From: Acrocarpospora phusangensis
Lineage (GTDB): Bacteria; Actinomycetota; Actinomycetes; Streptosporangiales; Streptosporangiaceae
Length of the DNA: 64,000 nucleotides
Direction: 5' to 3'
Assembly (NCBI RefSeq): GCF_016862995.1
Contig: NZ_BOOA01000003.1
Location: 157,166-221,165, forward strand
Every line of letters begins with the position of its first letter. Within the stretch, counting starts at the first letter, position 1. Both the position numbers and the translations under genes were made by a program. The notes below the pieces were generated by a model. That model made no database searches and was not told the origin of the DNA. It saw nothing but the letters and a program-made list of their open reading frames with translations. Below, piece after piece: positions 54,379 through 63,199 of the stretch.

Positions 54379-57024
54379 ATGATCAGATCTCTCGCCCGGC
54401 CACCGGCTCGCCGACGCACCGTCGCGGTGCTGGCCGGGCTCGCGTTACTGACTAGTGGTGCCGCCGGACTCCCCAGCGCCGGCGCCGAGACCGCCAAAAG
54501 CGCCCACCAGCCGGTGATCGGAAAGCCCGCCCTGGACCACGACGGCTGCGCTCGCATCGAGCGGAGCCTGCCCACGCTCGCCGACTGGCCGAAGGTCAAG
54601 AGCCAGGTCGAGCGGGACCGAGCAGACGAGAAGCGAGTGGCGAAGATCCTCGCCGGCATGACGCTCGCCGAGAAGGTCGGGCAGATGACACAGCCCGAGA
54701 TCGGCGCCATCACTCCGGAGGAGGTCAAGCAGTACCACATCGGCTCGGTGCTCAACGGCGGCGGATCATGGCCCGGCGGCGACAAGCACGCCTCGCCCAA
54801 GGCCTGGCTCGACCTCGCCGACGCCTACTGGGCGGCGTCCGTCAACACGAGGACGAAGATCCCGATCATCTGGGGCATCGACGCCGTCCACGGCAACAAC
54901 AACGTCTACGGCGCGACGATCTTCCCGCACAACATCGGCCTGGGAGCCGCGCAGGACCCCTGCCTCATCCGTGACATCGGGGCGGCGACCGCCGCGCAGG
55001 TCCGCGCGACCGGGCAGGACTGGGCATTCGCGCCCTCGGTGGCCGTGGTCAGGGACGACCGGTGGGGACGCACGTACGAGGGCTATTCCGAGGATCCGCG
55101 GATCACCCGCGCGTACGCGTACGAGGCGGTCAAGGGTCTGCAGGGCAAGCTCGGGCACGGTGGCGGCATCATCGCGGCCGCGAAGCACTTCCTCGGGGAC
55201 GGCGGCACCGCCAAGGGGCAGGACCAGGGAGTCAACCCGTCCTCCGAGGCGCAGATGATCAACATCCACGGCCAGGGGTACTACGGCGCACTCGCGGCGG
55301 GCGCGCAGACCGTGATCGCGTCCTTCAACAGCTGGACCAGCGCGGACCTCGGGATCAACGAGGGCAAGATACACGGCAGCAAGCGCGTCATCACCGACAT
55401 CCTCAAACAGAAGATGGGCTTCGACGGCGTCGTGATCTCCGACTGGAACGCCATCGGCCAGGTCGCCGGATGCACCAGCTCCAGTTGCGCCAGGGCCATC
55501 AACGCCGGCATCGACGTCGTGATGGTCCCGTACGCCTGGAAGGCGCTGATCGCCAACACCATCGCGCAGGTCAAGAACGGCGAGATCCCGATGTCGCGCA
55601 TCGACGACGCGGTGACGCGCATCCTGCGGGTGAAACTGCGCGCCGGTGTGTTCGACGCGCGCAAGCCCTCGGCGCGCGCCATGGCCGGGTCCGCCCGCGC
55701 GCTCCAGGCGCGGGAACTCGCCCGCAAGGCCGTACGGCAGTCGCAGGTTCTGCTCAAGAACAACAACAGGGTCGTGCCGCTCGCCCCCGGCTCCCAGGTC
55801 CTCGTCGTGGGCAAGAGCGCGGACAGCATGCAGAACCAGACCGGCGGCTGGACCCTCACCTGGCAGGGCACCGAGAACAGCAACGCTGACTTTCCGAACG
55901 GCACGACGATCCTCGGCGGCCTCAGGGAGGCGCTGGGCGCCGCCAATGTCACGTTCAGCGAGACAGCCGACGGCGTCGACCCCTCGGCGTACGACGCGGT
56001 CGTCGCGGTGATCGGCGAGACTCCGTACGCGGAGTTCCTCGGCGACCTGGGCCGGCGCACGCTGGCGGCGTCCGAGCTCTATCCCGGCGACCTCGCCGTC
56101 CTGGACAAGGTCAGCGGAAAGGGCACGCCGGTCGTGACCGTGTACGTCACCGGCCGCCCGCTGTGGGTCAACAAGGAACTCAACCGTTCCGACGCGTTCG
56201 TCGTCGCGTGGCTCCCGGGCACGGAGGGCGGCGGCGTGGCCGACCTGCTCGTCTCGCACCGAGGCCCCGGCTACACCGGCAAACTCCCGTACTCCTGGCC
56301 GAAGGCCGCGTGCCAGCCCCCGCTCAACCCGGGTGACACCGGTTACGACCCGCTCTTCCCCCTCGGGTACGGCCTGCGCCACGGGCAGACCGGTTCGGTC
56401 GGAACCCTCGACGAGACCACCCCGCAGTCCGGCTGCGCCAATACGGGCGGCGGCACCGCCACGGAGAATCTCGGAATCTACAACGGCATGGACGTCGCGC
56501 CGTACAAGAGCTTCATCGGCTCCGCCGACACCGACACCGAGATCGGCGCCGATCGCCGGGCGGCGCATTCGGAGATCAACGTGGTGCCGTCCGACGTGAA
56601 CGCGCAGCAGGACGGCCTCAACGTGACCTGGACGGGCACCGGCCCCGGGCAGATCTTCCTGCAGAATCCGGCGGGCGGCAGCGACCTGCGCGCCTACCTG
56701 AACGCGGACGCCGCCCTGGTCTTCGACACGATCGTCCACCAGCCCCCGGCGGCGCGGACCATGCTCGGCGTGCACTGCCTCTTCCCGTGCTTCTCCGAGG
56801 TGACCGCGACCTCGCTGTTCCGGACCCTGCCGGTCGGGACCAAGACGACCGTCAAGATCCCGATCGCCTGCTTCACGGCCGGGGTCGGCCTCGACATGGA
56901 GAACATCAACATGCCGTTCGTCGTGTACGCCGAAGGGGCGTTCTCCGCGTCGTTCGCGAACATCCGCTGGGTGCCGAACGCGGCCAAGGACGTGGACGCC
57001 CAGAACTGCGCCAGTCTGACGTAG
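54379..57024 (+). CDS. Secreted GH3 beta-glucosidase/exo-glucanase (ExoP type)
   Basis: 881 residues. A signal peptide (1-36, ending SAGA) precedes the GH3 barrel (KILAGMTLAEKVGQMTQPE, GIDAVHGNNNVYGATIFPHNIGLGA). The nucleophile is Asp355 in GVVISDWNA, and AAAKHFLGDGGT is typical. The GH3_C domain follows (VLLKNNNRVVPLAPGSQVLVVGKSAD, PYAEFLGD). From about 700 an ExoP-like carbohydrate-binding beta-sandwich is seen. The layout matches secreted exo-1,3/1,4-beta-glucanases that release glucose from plant polysaccharide. Transcription may be controlled by the two upstream LacI-like sites. Confidence 0.92.
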   Translation: MIRSLARPPARRRTVAVLAGLALLTSGAAGLPSAGAETAKSAHQPVIGKPALDHDGCARIERSLPTLADWPKVKSQVERDRADEKRVAKILAGMTLAEKVGQMTQPEIGAITPEEVKQYHIGSVLNGGGSWPGGDKHASPKAWLDLADAYWAASVNTRTKIPIIWGIDAVHGNNNVYGATIFPHNIGLGAAQDPCLIRDIGAATAAQVRATGQDWAFAPSVAVVRDDRWGRTYEGYSEDPRITRAYAYEAVKGLQGKLGHGGGIIAAAKHFLGDGGTAKGQDQGVNPSSEAQMINIHGQGYYGALAAGAQTVIASFNSWTSADLGINEGKIHGSKRVITDILKQKMGFDGVVISDWNAIGQVAGCTSSSCARAINAGIDVVMVPYAWKALIANTIAQVKNGEIPMSRIDDAVTRILRVKLRAGVFDARKPSARAMAGSARALQARELARKAVRQSQVLLKNNNRVVPLAPGSQVLVVGKSADSMQNQTGGWTLTWQGTENSNADFPNGTTILGGLREALGAANVTFSETADGVDPSAYDAVVAVIGETPYAEFLGDLGRRTLAASELYPGDLAVLDKVSGKGTPVVTVYVTGRPLWVNKELNRSDAFVVAWLPGTEGGGVADLLVSHRGPGYTGKLPYSWPKAACQPPLNPGDTGYDPLFPLGYGLRHGQTGSVGTLDETTPQSGCANTGGGTATENLGIYNGMDVAPYKSFIGSADTDTEIGADRRAAHSEINVVPSDVNAQQDGLNVTWTGTGPGQIFLQNPAGGSDLRAYLNADAALVFDTIVHQPPAARTMLGVHCLFPCFSEVTATSLFRTLPVGTKTTVKIPIACFTAGVGLDMENINMPFVVYAEGAFSASFANIRWVPNAAKDVDAQNCASLT

Positions 57025-57043
57025 CCACCGGGCGACAACGGTC

Positions 57044-57092
57044 AGGACCTCCGGCGTGGCGTGAGCCGTCCGCGACTCCATCCGGAGGTCCT
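57044..57092 (+). terminator. Probable terminator after the GH3 gene
   Basis: AGGACCTCCGG (57044-57054) and CCGGAGGTCCT (57082-57092) form an 11-base perfect stem with a 27-base loop, beginning 20 bases after the stop. The large loop and lack of a T-run make this only moderately likely. Confidence 0.5.
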
Positions 57093-57475
57093 CACCGGGG
57101 ACTGCGGGGACGGCTCTGCGTCGGGCGCTGGCCTCGCGGTAAAGCTGCGACCCAGCCGATCTCAGGATCGGCTGCCAGGCGCGTGGGCATGCGGTCGACG
57201 TCTCATACGGGATGTTCTCCGCCTGGATCTCAGAACTGTCAGGTGAAACGGCCGTGCGCAACAATCCCGCCCGATCAGGGATTGCCGACGGCTGAGGGTG
57301 GCGTCGGTGCGGGAGCGGAGTGGATGATCCCGAGCACGAACGGCCGCAGATCGGCAAGTAGTCGGCTAATTGCGCTAATGAGCTTGCGATCAGGACCACC
57401 TCAGCCATCTACGGCCGGGGATGACGGATCACCCCGGCTCGGAGCGCCCCTCGCCGGAGGCTTGGTCATACGGCG
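57093..57475. other. 383-base gap without a recognisable gene
   Basis: I see no frame with convincing codon use and no clear promoter. A GGAGG at 57456-57460 lies close before the barstar-like gene but is too far from its possible starts to settle which is used. Confidence 0.45.
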
Positions 57476-58036
57476 GTGGCGGTGACAGCCTTGCGTCCCA
57501 TGGCCCCTTTCGGCCGGGACGCCCGGTACACCCACCCCTTGGACTACCGTCTGATGGCGGACTCGCCGGTAACGCTGTTCTGGCGTCACTCGATCCTGGA
57601 CGAGACGACCGATTGGCTGCTTGCTCACGACTACCAGGTGGTCCGTCTGGCGGCCTCGGACTGGCTGGTCGAGACGGACATGCATCAGGCATTCGCCGCG
57701 GCCTTGGATTTCCCCGAATACTACGCAGGTGTCCTGGCCGCGCTGAATGACTGCCTGAGCGATGTCGCGTTCTGTGACTACGGGGCTCGGCCGGAGGCGA
57801 CCGGTCTGGTTCTGGTGATGACCGGGTATGACACCTTCGCGGAGCGCTTTCCCCTTGTCGCTGAGGCGGTCTTGGACATCATCGCCTCGAACGCGACGAC
57901 GGCGCTGTTGGTGGGACACCGCATACTCTGCCTGGTGCAATCCGATAATCCCCGCATCGCGTTCGGCCCGCTGGGAGCCGAATACGCGAGGTGGAACGAT
58001 GCGGAGTGGCTTGAGGACAGGCGCGATCTGGGGTAG
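57476..58036 (+). CDS. Barstar-family protein
   Basis: 186 residues from GTG 57476; ATG 57500 or 57554 may be the true start. The barstar pattern is in MHQAFAAALDFPEYYAGVLAALNDCLSDV (the barnase-binding helix region) after VTLFWRHSILDETTDWLLAHDYQVVRL. Barstar inhibits secreted barnase-type RNases; many actinomycete homologues have no barnase nearby, as here. The extra C-terminal 60 residues are usual in this group. It may protect against imported toxins. Confidence 0.83.
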   Translation: MAVTALRPMAPFGRDARYTHPLDYRLMADSPVTLFWRHSILDETTDWLLAHDYQVVRLAASDWLVETDMHQAFAAALDFPEYYAGVLAALNDCLSDVAFCDYGARPEATGLVLVMTGYDTFAERFPLVAEAVLDIIASNATTALLVGHRILCLVQSDNPRIAFGPLGAEYARWNDAEWLEDRRDLG

Positions 58037-58124
58037 ACGCCTTGGGCACTCCGCGCGTCCCCGCCGGCGCCACTTTCTCGCGGGAGGGGTGCCAGGTGCA
58101 TCTTGGTACAAGAACGGACGATAG

Positions 58125-58952
58125 ATGCCATCATCGACCCTGCTGGACTTTGAGATCGATTACGAGGCGGGAGTCACCACCGCCAAACTTGTATCACAGT
58201 TCGGGGAAAATGTGGTGAATCGACACTGGCCCGGCCTTGAGTCGGGTCACTCGGTTCCACGGGACCGTAATCCATTCTTCCTGTACGGGGTAAATAACAA
58301 CAACCGTGAAGAGGTGGCAGTATATCTCGGCATCGCATGGGAGTTGACCGCCCGGCGGAAGCGTTACGCGATCCCGGCGTGGGGGCGGGACTTCGTCATT
58401 GAAAGATTGGGTCGGAATGACTTTGATCTGCTGAACTGGGAATATTCTATCGATGTCGAGCAGGCCGAATGGGGGCAGCGTGATGCGGGATTCTCCGTTC
58501 CTCGTAATTCTCTGCCGATTCCGCCCACGGACTGGCAGCGCGCCCACAGGCGTGAGGCGGCTCTGTTCGCCGTCCCCGAACTGCGGGATCTGGTGGCACT
58601 GGCAACGGTCACACTTGGCGATGCCTTCTGTAACATAAATCTATTCGCAATCGGTGGCGACGCAACGAAGGATCGACTGGTCGAGTCGCTTCGAAGTGAC
58701 GAGGCTCCCGGCATGAAGAATGTCCTGAACCCAGGTGATTCATTTGTCGACATTGCGATCGGTGTTGACCTGGGGATGCATGACTCATTGCTGGCATCCG
58801 CGCCGGGGGATCATAGGGCCGAGTGGGAGAACATTATCAGCGAATATCGAAGGCGGATCATCTCGTATGAAGCGATAAGTGACTCCATCGGCACTGTTGA
58901 TGAGTTCATCGAGCAGCTCGCTGTCTTGCAGCGTCCGATTTCCGCGTACTAG
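58125..58952 (+). CDS. Hypothetical protein with atypical composition
   Basis: 275 residues from ATG 58125, preceded by GGACGATAG. No family recognised. Stretches such as [47 protein letters not shown] and [15 protein letters not shown] are soluble and mixed alpha/beta. Third-position GC is visibly lower than in adjacent genes (many ATT, AAT, GAT codons), which suggests acquisition from elsewhere. It lies between the barstar-like gene and the MoxR cluster. Confidence 0.7.
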
Positions 58953-59101
58953 TCGCCAGGCGCCGCGCTTTCGGCTACCACGTCACGTGGGATGGAGGGC
59001 TACGTCTGGATCGGCCCTGGCGGATCTGGTGCGGGAAGTTATATGCTGATCAAGATGAATGCTTACTTCAGCAGATTGGGGGTCCCGTTCCAGCAAGGTG
59101 A

Positions 59102-60481
59102 GTGCTGATGCGCTCCCGGACTGTGAACGAGGATTCCCGCCTTCTCTTCTGGCTGCGCGTGCGCGAGTTCGCCGTGCCGCCCTCCATGATCGAGTCTGCA
59201 ACTGCCCGCCGCGCCGTCGGGGACTGGGCAGGAGCATGTGTTGCGGCGCATGTCGACGTCGATCTGAATCTGCGATCCGCGGCTCACGCCCACGGTAAGG
59301 AGTTCGCGGCCAGCGTCCGGGCTGATCTTCGCCATCTGGCTCCTGACCTGCTGCGCTGGCACATGCCGAGGATCGCACCAAACGGACTGTTGCGTCCGGG
59401 CCTGACCATCTCTCTGGTCCGGTACGGCCCGGCGGACCATGGGGGCGGCAGTACGGTGCACCTCGTGGCCCGGACTCCGCCGGCTTGGGCAGACGCCGGT
59501 CAGCGGATCAGCCTGGCTCTGTGGGACGGGCACAGGTCCGGGAACAATCTGCATCCGCATCCCCGTCCGCACCGGCGCTTCCGCCTCGACCTGCACCGCC
59601 ACCTGTGGGACGCCCGCAGGATCGGTGAGCTGCGGGTTCGCTCCGGGGCGGACCAGCCGCCCGACGATGGCCGTCCCGCTCCGAATTCGGATGTGCCGCT
59701 GGAGCGCGACTGGGCCGTGGATCGGTGGGCGGCCGAGGCGTGGATGCTGCTCCGCGAGGAAGGGCGGGCCGGTGGCGCGGTCGCCGTACGGCTCGGGGGG
59801 CGGCGTCAACTGGTAGTGGATGGGGCTACCTCCGGACTCCCGGCACTGCGGATTACGGCGGACTCCGCGAGGGGTGGCGGGTCCGTGCTGCCGGTGCTGC
59901 CCGACGTGGCAACCTGGGTGCTACCTGACCTGGCGTTGCTTCGCGCCGGGCTGATCGAGGCCGACCAGTTGCACCCGCTCGTCGCGTCGGCGCTGGTTCC
60001 AGGTCATCGCCCGGTCGGCGCTCCGCGGATCCCTGAAGGCGAAGCCCGTCAACGCTTGGTCGAGTGCCGTGGCGCCCAGCACCGGATCGGTGTCGTGAAC
60101 GGTGTGCTCGTCGCGCTGGACCACGACCCGGCCGAGATCCGCCGCGAGAAGCTGCTGGCCGCGCTGACCGGCACTCCACTGCCGTGCCTGCAGATTATCA
60201 ACGGGGAGCGCCGCGACCCGGAGCGTCTCATGGACATTCGCGCACGCCTGGACCACGGCGACGCCGCCGGTGCTCTGGCCGTCGTCGAAGGTCTCCTCGG
60301 GCCGAGCACACCGCTGCCCAGGGGCGCCCTTCGGGACGAGCTGGAGACGGCGGCGCTGCGGCGAATCGCCCATGGACTGTTCCGGGCCGGCCTGGCCGAG
60401 CTCGGACAGGGCCCGGTCACCCGTCGGGACCGCAGGTCCAAAGGCAACCGCGCACATCCGCGCCACGCGATGTCCCGCTGA
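59102..60481 (+). CDS. Uncharacterised protein heading the MoxR/VWA cluster
   Basis: 459 residues from GTG 59102, with AAGG just upstream. No known domain is recognised. The N-terminal half is rich in Arg, His and Trp (LDLHRHLWDARRIGELRV; RPHRRFRLDLHRH), and a middle segment repeats beta-type stretches (AVAVRLGGRRQLVVDG). The C-terminal half is helical. It ends 76 bases before the MoxR gene on the same strand and is probably the third component of that unit. It may be the partner or substrate-binding protein of the ATPase. Confidence 0.75.
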   Translation: MLMRSRTVNEDSRLLFWLRVREFAVPPSMIESATARRAVGDWAGACVAAHVDVDLNLRSAAHAHGKEFAASVRADLRHLAPDLLRWHMPRIAPNGLLRPGLTISLVRYGPADHGGGSTVHLVARTPPAWADAGQRISLALWDGHRSGNNLHPHPRPHRRFRLDLHRHLWDARRIGELRVRSGADQPPDDGRPAPNSDVPLERDWAVDRWAAEAWMLLREEGRAGGAVAVRLGGRRQLVVDGATSGLPALRITADSARGGGSVLPVLPDVATWVLPDLALLRAGLIEADQLHPLVASALVPGHRPVGAPRIPEGEARQRLVECRGAQHRIGVVNGVLVALDHDPAEIRREKLLAALTGTPLPCLQIINGERRDPERLMDIRARLDHGDAAGALAVVEGLLGPSTPLPRGALRDELETAALRRIAHGLFRAGLAELGQGPVTRRDRRSKGNRAHPRHAMSR

Positions 60482-60557
60482 TTCGCGGTCCTCGCTCCGC
60501 CTCGCACTATCTCACCGCGTTCCTGTCCCGGCTCGCCCCGACCTCAAAGGTGATCTA

Positions 60558-61829
60558 ATGCCCACATCCGTACTGCCCGAATCTCCGTTCACCGCCACCG
60601 CACTCTCTGGTACGGCTCATCCCTCCCGGCTGGACGTCGCCGCCGATCTGCTCGCCCTGCTCCAGGACACGGCCACAGAGCCGCGCATCGACACGCAGTT
60701 GGAGGCGCTGACCCTGGCCGTGGCAGCCGACCTGCCGGTGCTGCTGTGGGGAGAGCCGGGGATCGGCAAGACCGCGGCTTTGAAGCAGCTCGCCGCGGCC
60801 CTTGACCTACCGCTGACCACGGTGATCGCCAGCGTGCACGAACCGTCTGACTTCTCCGGCCTGCCCGTGGTCGGTGACGACCCCGCAGTCCAGGGCATCC
60901 CGATGGCCCCGCCGGACTGGGCCGTACGCCTGGTCCAGGCGGGCCGGGGGCTGCTCTTCCTGGACGAGCTGTCCACCGCACCGCCGGCCGTCCAGGCCGC
61001 TCTCCTCCGCCTCGTGCTGGAGCGGCGAGTCGGCGCCTTGCGACTTCCCCCCGGCGTCCGGATCGTGGCGGCCGCCAATCCGCGGTCCTCCGCGGCCGAC
61101 GGCTGGGAGTTGAGTGCGCCCCTGGCCAACCGGTTCGTTCATCTGCAGTGGCTTCATGACCACGAGGTCGTGGTACGCGGCCTTGGCGGCACCTGGCCGC
61201 ATGCGTCGCTGCCACGGCTCGACCCGGATCGGCTGTCAGAAGCGGTGACGTTCGCCCGACGTGCGGTGTGCGGGCTCCTCGCCGCCCGCCCTGCCCTCGT
61301 GCATCAGTTGCCGAGTAACGAAGCCCGCCGGGGCGGGCCGTGGCCTTCGCCCCGCAGCTGGGAGATGGCCCTGTGTCTGATCGCCTTCGCCACCGCGGCG
61401 AATACGTCCAGGGACGCGCTGTCCATCCTGGTCAGGGGCGCGGTGGGGGACGGTCCGGGGCTCGAACTGCTGGCCAGTATGGACCGGATGGACCTCCCGG
61501 ACCCGGAGGCGCTGCTGGCTGACCCGGCGGCGGCCGACCTGCCAGAACGGGGTGACCTGCGCCAGGCCGTACTCGATGGCGTGGTACGGGCTGTCAGGAA
61601 GCGGCCGGACAAGACACGCTGGGACGCGGCGTGGGTACTGCTGGCCAGAGCGCTGGAGACCGGAGCCCCGGACCTGGTGGTCGTCCCCGCGACCACGCTC
61701 GCCGCGCTGCGCCGCCCGGACTGGGACGTTCCGGCGTCCATGGAGAAGCTCGCCGGCGTGGTGTCCTTGAGCAGGAAGGCGGACAAGGCCGCGGCGCGGG
61801 TCGCCGCCGCCGCGGGGCCGAGCCGATGA
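60558..61829 (+). CDS. MoxR-family AAA+ ATPase
   Basis: 423 residues from ATG 60558, with AAGGTGA upstream. Walker A is WGEPGIGKTA (about 64-73), Walker B LLFLDELS (about 131-138), and sensor 1 IVAAANPRSSAADGWELSAPLANRF near 175. The extended ESLRPLTD-like C-terminal helices follow. MoxR ATPases work with VWA proteins to load metals or remodel complexes. Its stop overlaps the start of the VWA gene (ATGA). Confidence 0.93.
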   Translation: MPTSVLPESPFTATALSGTAHPSRLDVAADLLALLQDTATEPRIDTQLEALTLAVAADLPVLLWGEPGIGKTAALKQLAAALDLPLTTVIASVHEPSDFSGLPVVGDDPAVQGIPMAPPDWAVRLVQAGRGLLFLDELSTAPPAVQAALLRLVLERRVGALRLPPGVRIVAAANPRSSAADGWELSAPLANRFVHLQWLHDHEVVVRGLGGTWPHASLPRLDPDRLSEAVTFARRAVCGLLAARPALVHQLPSNEARRGGPWPSPRSWEMALCLIAFATAANTSRDALSILVRGAVGDGPGLELLASMDRMDLPDPEALLADPAAADLPERGDLRQAVLDGVVRAVRKRPDKTRWDAAWVLLARALETGAPDLVVVPATTLAALRRPDWDVPASMEKLAGVVSLSRKADKAAARVAAAAGPSR

Positions 61830-63067
61830 CGCCCGGCGTAGCGGGGACCCTGGACCTCGAGAAGCTCTTCGCCGCCCGGCTGCTCGCCGTCCGGGCTCGG
61901 CCCTACCTGGCGACGGCGCTGTTCGCTCTGCACACGGTGGAGTCCCGGCTCGTGCCGACGATGGCCGTGGACCGGAACTGGCGATGCTACGTCTCGCCGG
62001 CGTTCGTTGATCGAACCCCGGTGGAGGAGTTGGCAGGGGTGTGGGTACACGAGGTCTCCCACCTGCTGCGCGACCATCACGGGCGTAGCGATCGGGTCGC
62101 GTTGGAGCGGGGACTGACGGGACCGGGGGAGAGACTGCGGATGAACATCGCCGCGGACTGCGAGATCAACGACGACGTGTTCGGGCACGGGTTGGTCCGG
62201 CCCGAGGGCGCCGTCGACCCGAAGGCTCTCGGCTTGGCTGAGGGGGAACTCATGGAGGACTATTTGCGCCAGTTCCGGCTCGGGCCGTACACGCAGAATC
62301 TGGTCTGGCTGGACTGTGGCAGTGGCGCGGACGGAATGGAACGGGAGTGGGACCTCGGACCGGACGGTGCGAACGGGCTCAGCCCACAGGAACAGGACGC
62401 GGTTCGGTTCCGGGTGGCGGAAGGCATCATCGGCCGCCCCGGGAAGCTCCCGAAGGGGTGGCGGCGGTGGGCGGAGGAGGCGTTTCACCCGCCGCAGCCG
62501 TGGCGGGAACTACTCGGCGCGGCGGTTCGCTCGGCGGCCTCCGGCCCCGGCGCGGGTGAGGACTACACCTACGGCCGGCCGTCGCGGCGGTCCGTCGGCC
62601 TGCCCGGCGTCATCCTGCCGAGCCTGCGGCGCAGGCCGCCTCGGGTCTCCGTGGTCATCGACACGTCCGGGTCGGTCAGCGACTCCGAACTGGGTAGCGC
62701 ACTTCTCGAGGTCGCCGCGATCGTCCGCGTCGTGGGCGGTCGGCGCGACCTGGTCAGCGTACTGTCGTGCGATGCGGCGGCCCAGGTCCTGCGCCCGCTG
62801 TGCAGCGCGGAGGGTATCCCGCTGGTGGGCGGTGGCGGTACGGATCTCCGCAGGGGGTTCGCCAAGGCGCTGCGTGCGACGCCGCGGCCTGACGTCATCG
62901 TGATCCTCACCGACGGTCAAACCCGCTGGCCGGATGCGCGGCCACCGTGCCGGACGGTGGTGGGGCTGTTCCCTCGGAGGAGGGCGTCCAGATCGTGGTC
63001 GGAGAACGATCCTGATTACGTGCCGGCCGCACCGCCCGAATGGGCACGGGTGGTCGTCCTCGGCTAG
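61826..63067 (+). CDS. DUF2201-type protein: HExxH metallopeptidase-like domain plus VWA
   Basis: 413 residues. Residues 75-79 are HEVSH (in VWVHEVSHLLRDHHG), a zinc-peptidase motif; AADCEINDDVF follows as in DUF2201 proteins. The C-terminal VWA-like domain starts at about 270 with the MIDAS residues D279-T-S-G-S in VVIDTSGSVSDSE and has GGGGTDLRRGF and VILTDGQT further on. The pairing with a MoxR ATPase, overlapping by four bases, is a recurrent architecture of unknown biological role. It may be cleavage or remodelling of a target controlled by the ATPase. Confidence 0.92.
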   Translation: MTPGVAGTLDLEKLFAARLLAVRARPYLATALFALHTVESRLVPTMAVDRNWRCYVSPAFVDRTPVEELAGVWVHEVSHLLRDHHGRSDRVALERGLTGPGERLRMNIAADCEINDDVFGHGLVRPEGAVDPKALGLAEGELMEDYLRQFRLGPYTQNLVWLDCGSGADGMEREWDLGPDGANGLSPQEQDAVRFRVAEGIIGRPGKLPKGWRRWAEEAFHPPQPWRELLGAAVRSAASGPGAGEDYTYGRPSRRSVGLPGVILPSLRRRPPRVSVVIDTSGSVSDSELGSALLEVAAIVRVVGGRRDLVSVLSCDAAAQVLRPLCSAEGIPLVGGGGTDLRRGFAKALRATPRPDVIVILTDGQTRWPDARPPCRTVVGLFPRRRASRSWSENDPDYVPAAPPEWARVVVLG

Positions 63068-63142
63068 CTCAACGCTGGGGTGCGCCGAATCTGGCCGACG
63101 AGGTGCGACCAGGAGCCTGTGGTGCTTCGCGCAGGTTGTGAT

Positions 63143-63188
63143 GGAACTGGCTGGAACTTTCACGGAACGTAACGGAACATTACGGAAC
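63143..63188 (+). repeat. Helically phased GGAAC repeats upstream of the protease-like gene
   Basis: GGAAC occurs five times at 63143, 63153, 63164, 63174 and 63184, spaced 10, 11, 10 and 10 bases. The last three extend to ACGGAAC. The array ends 12 bases before the GTG at 63200. One turn of DNA per unit suggests binding on a single face; GGAAC is also the -35 core of SigE-type ECF promoters. Confidence 0.65.
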
Positions 63189-63199
63189 GCCGAAATTGT

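Noticed and set aside
54766..57408. 880-codon minus-strand frame
   Set aside because: Antisense shadow of the GH3 gene.
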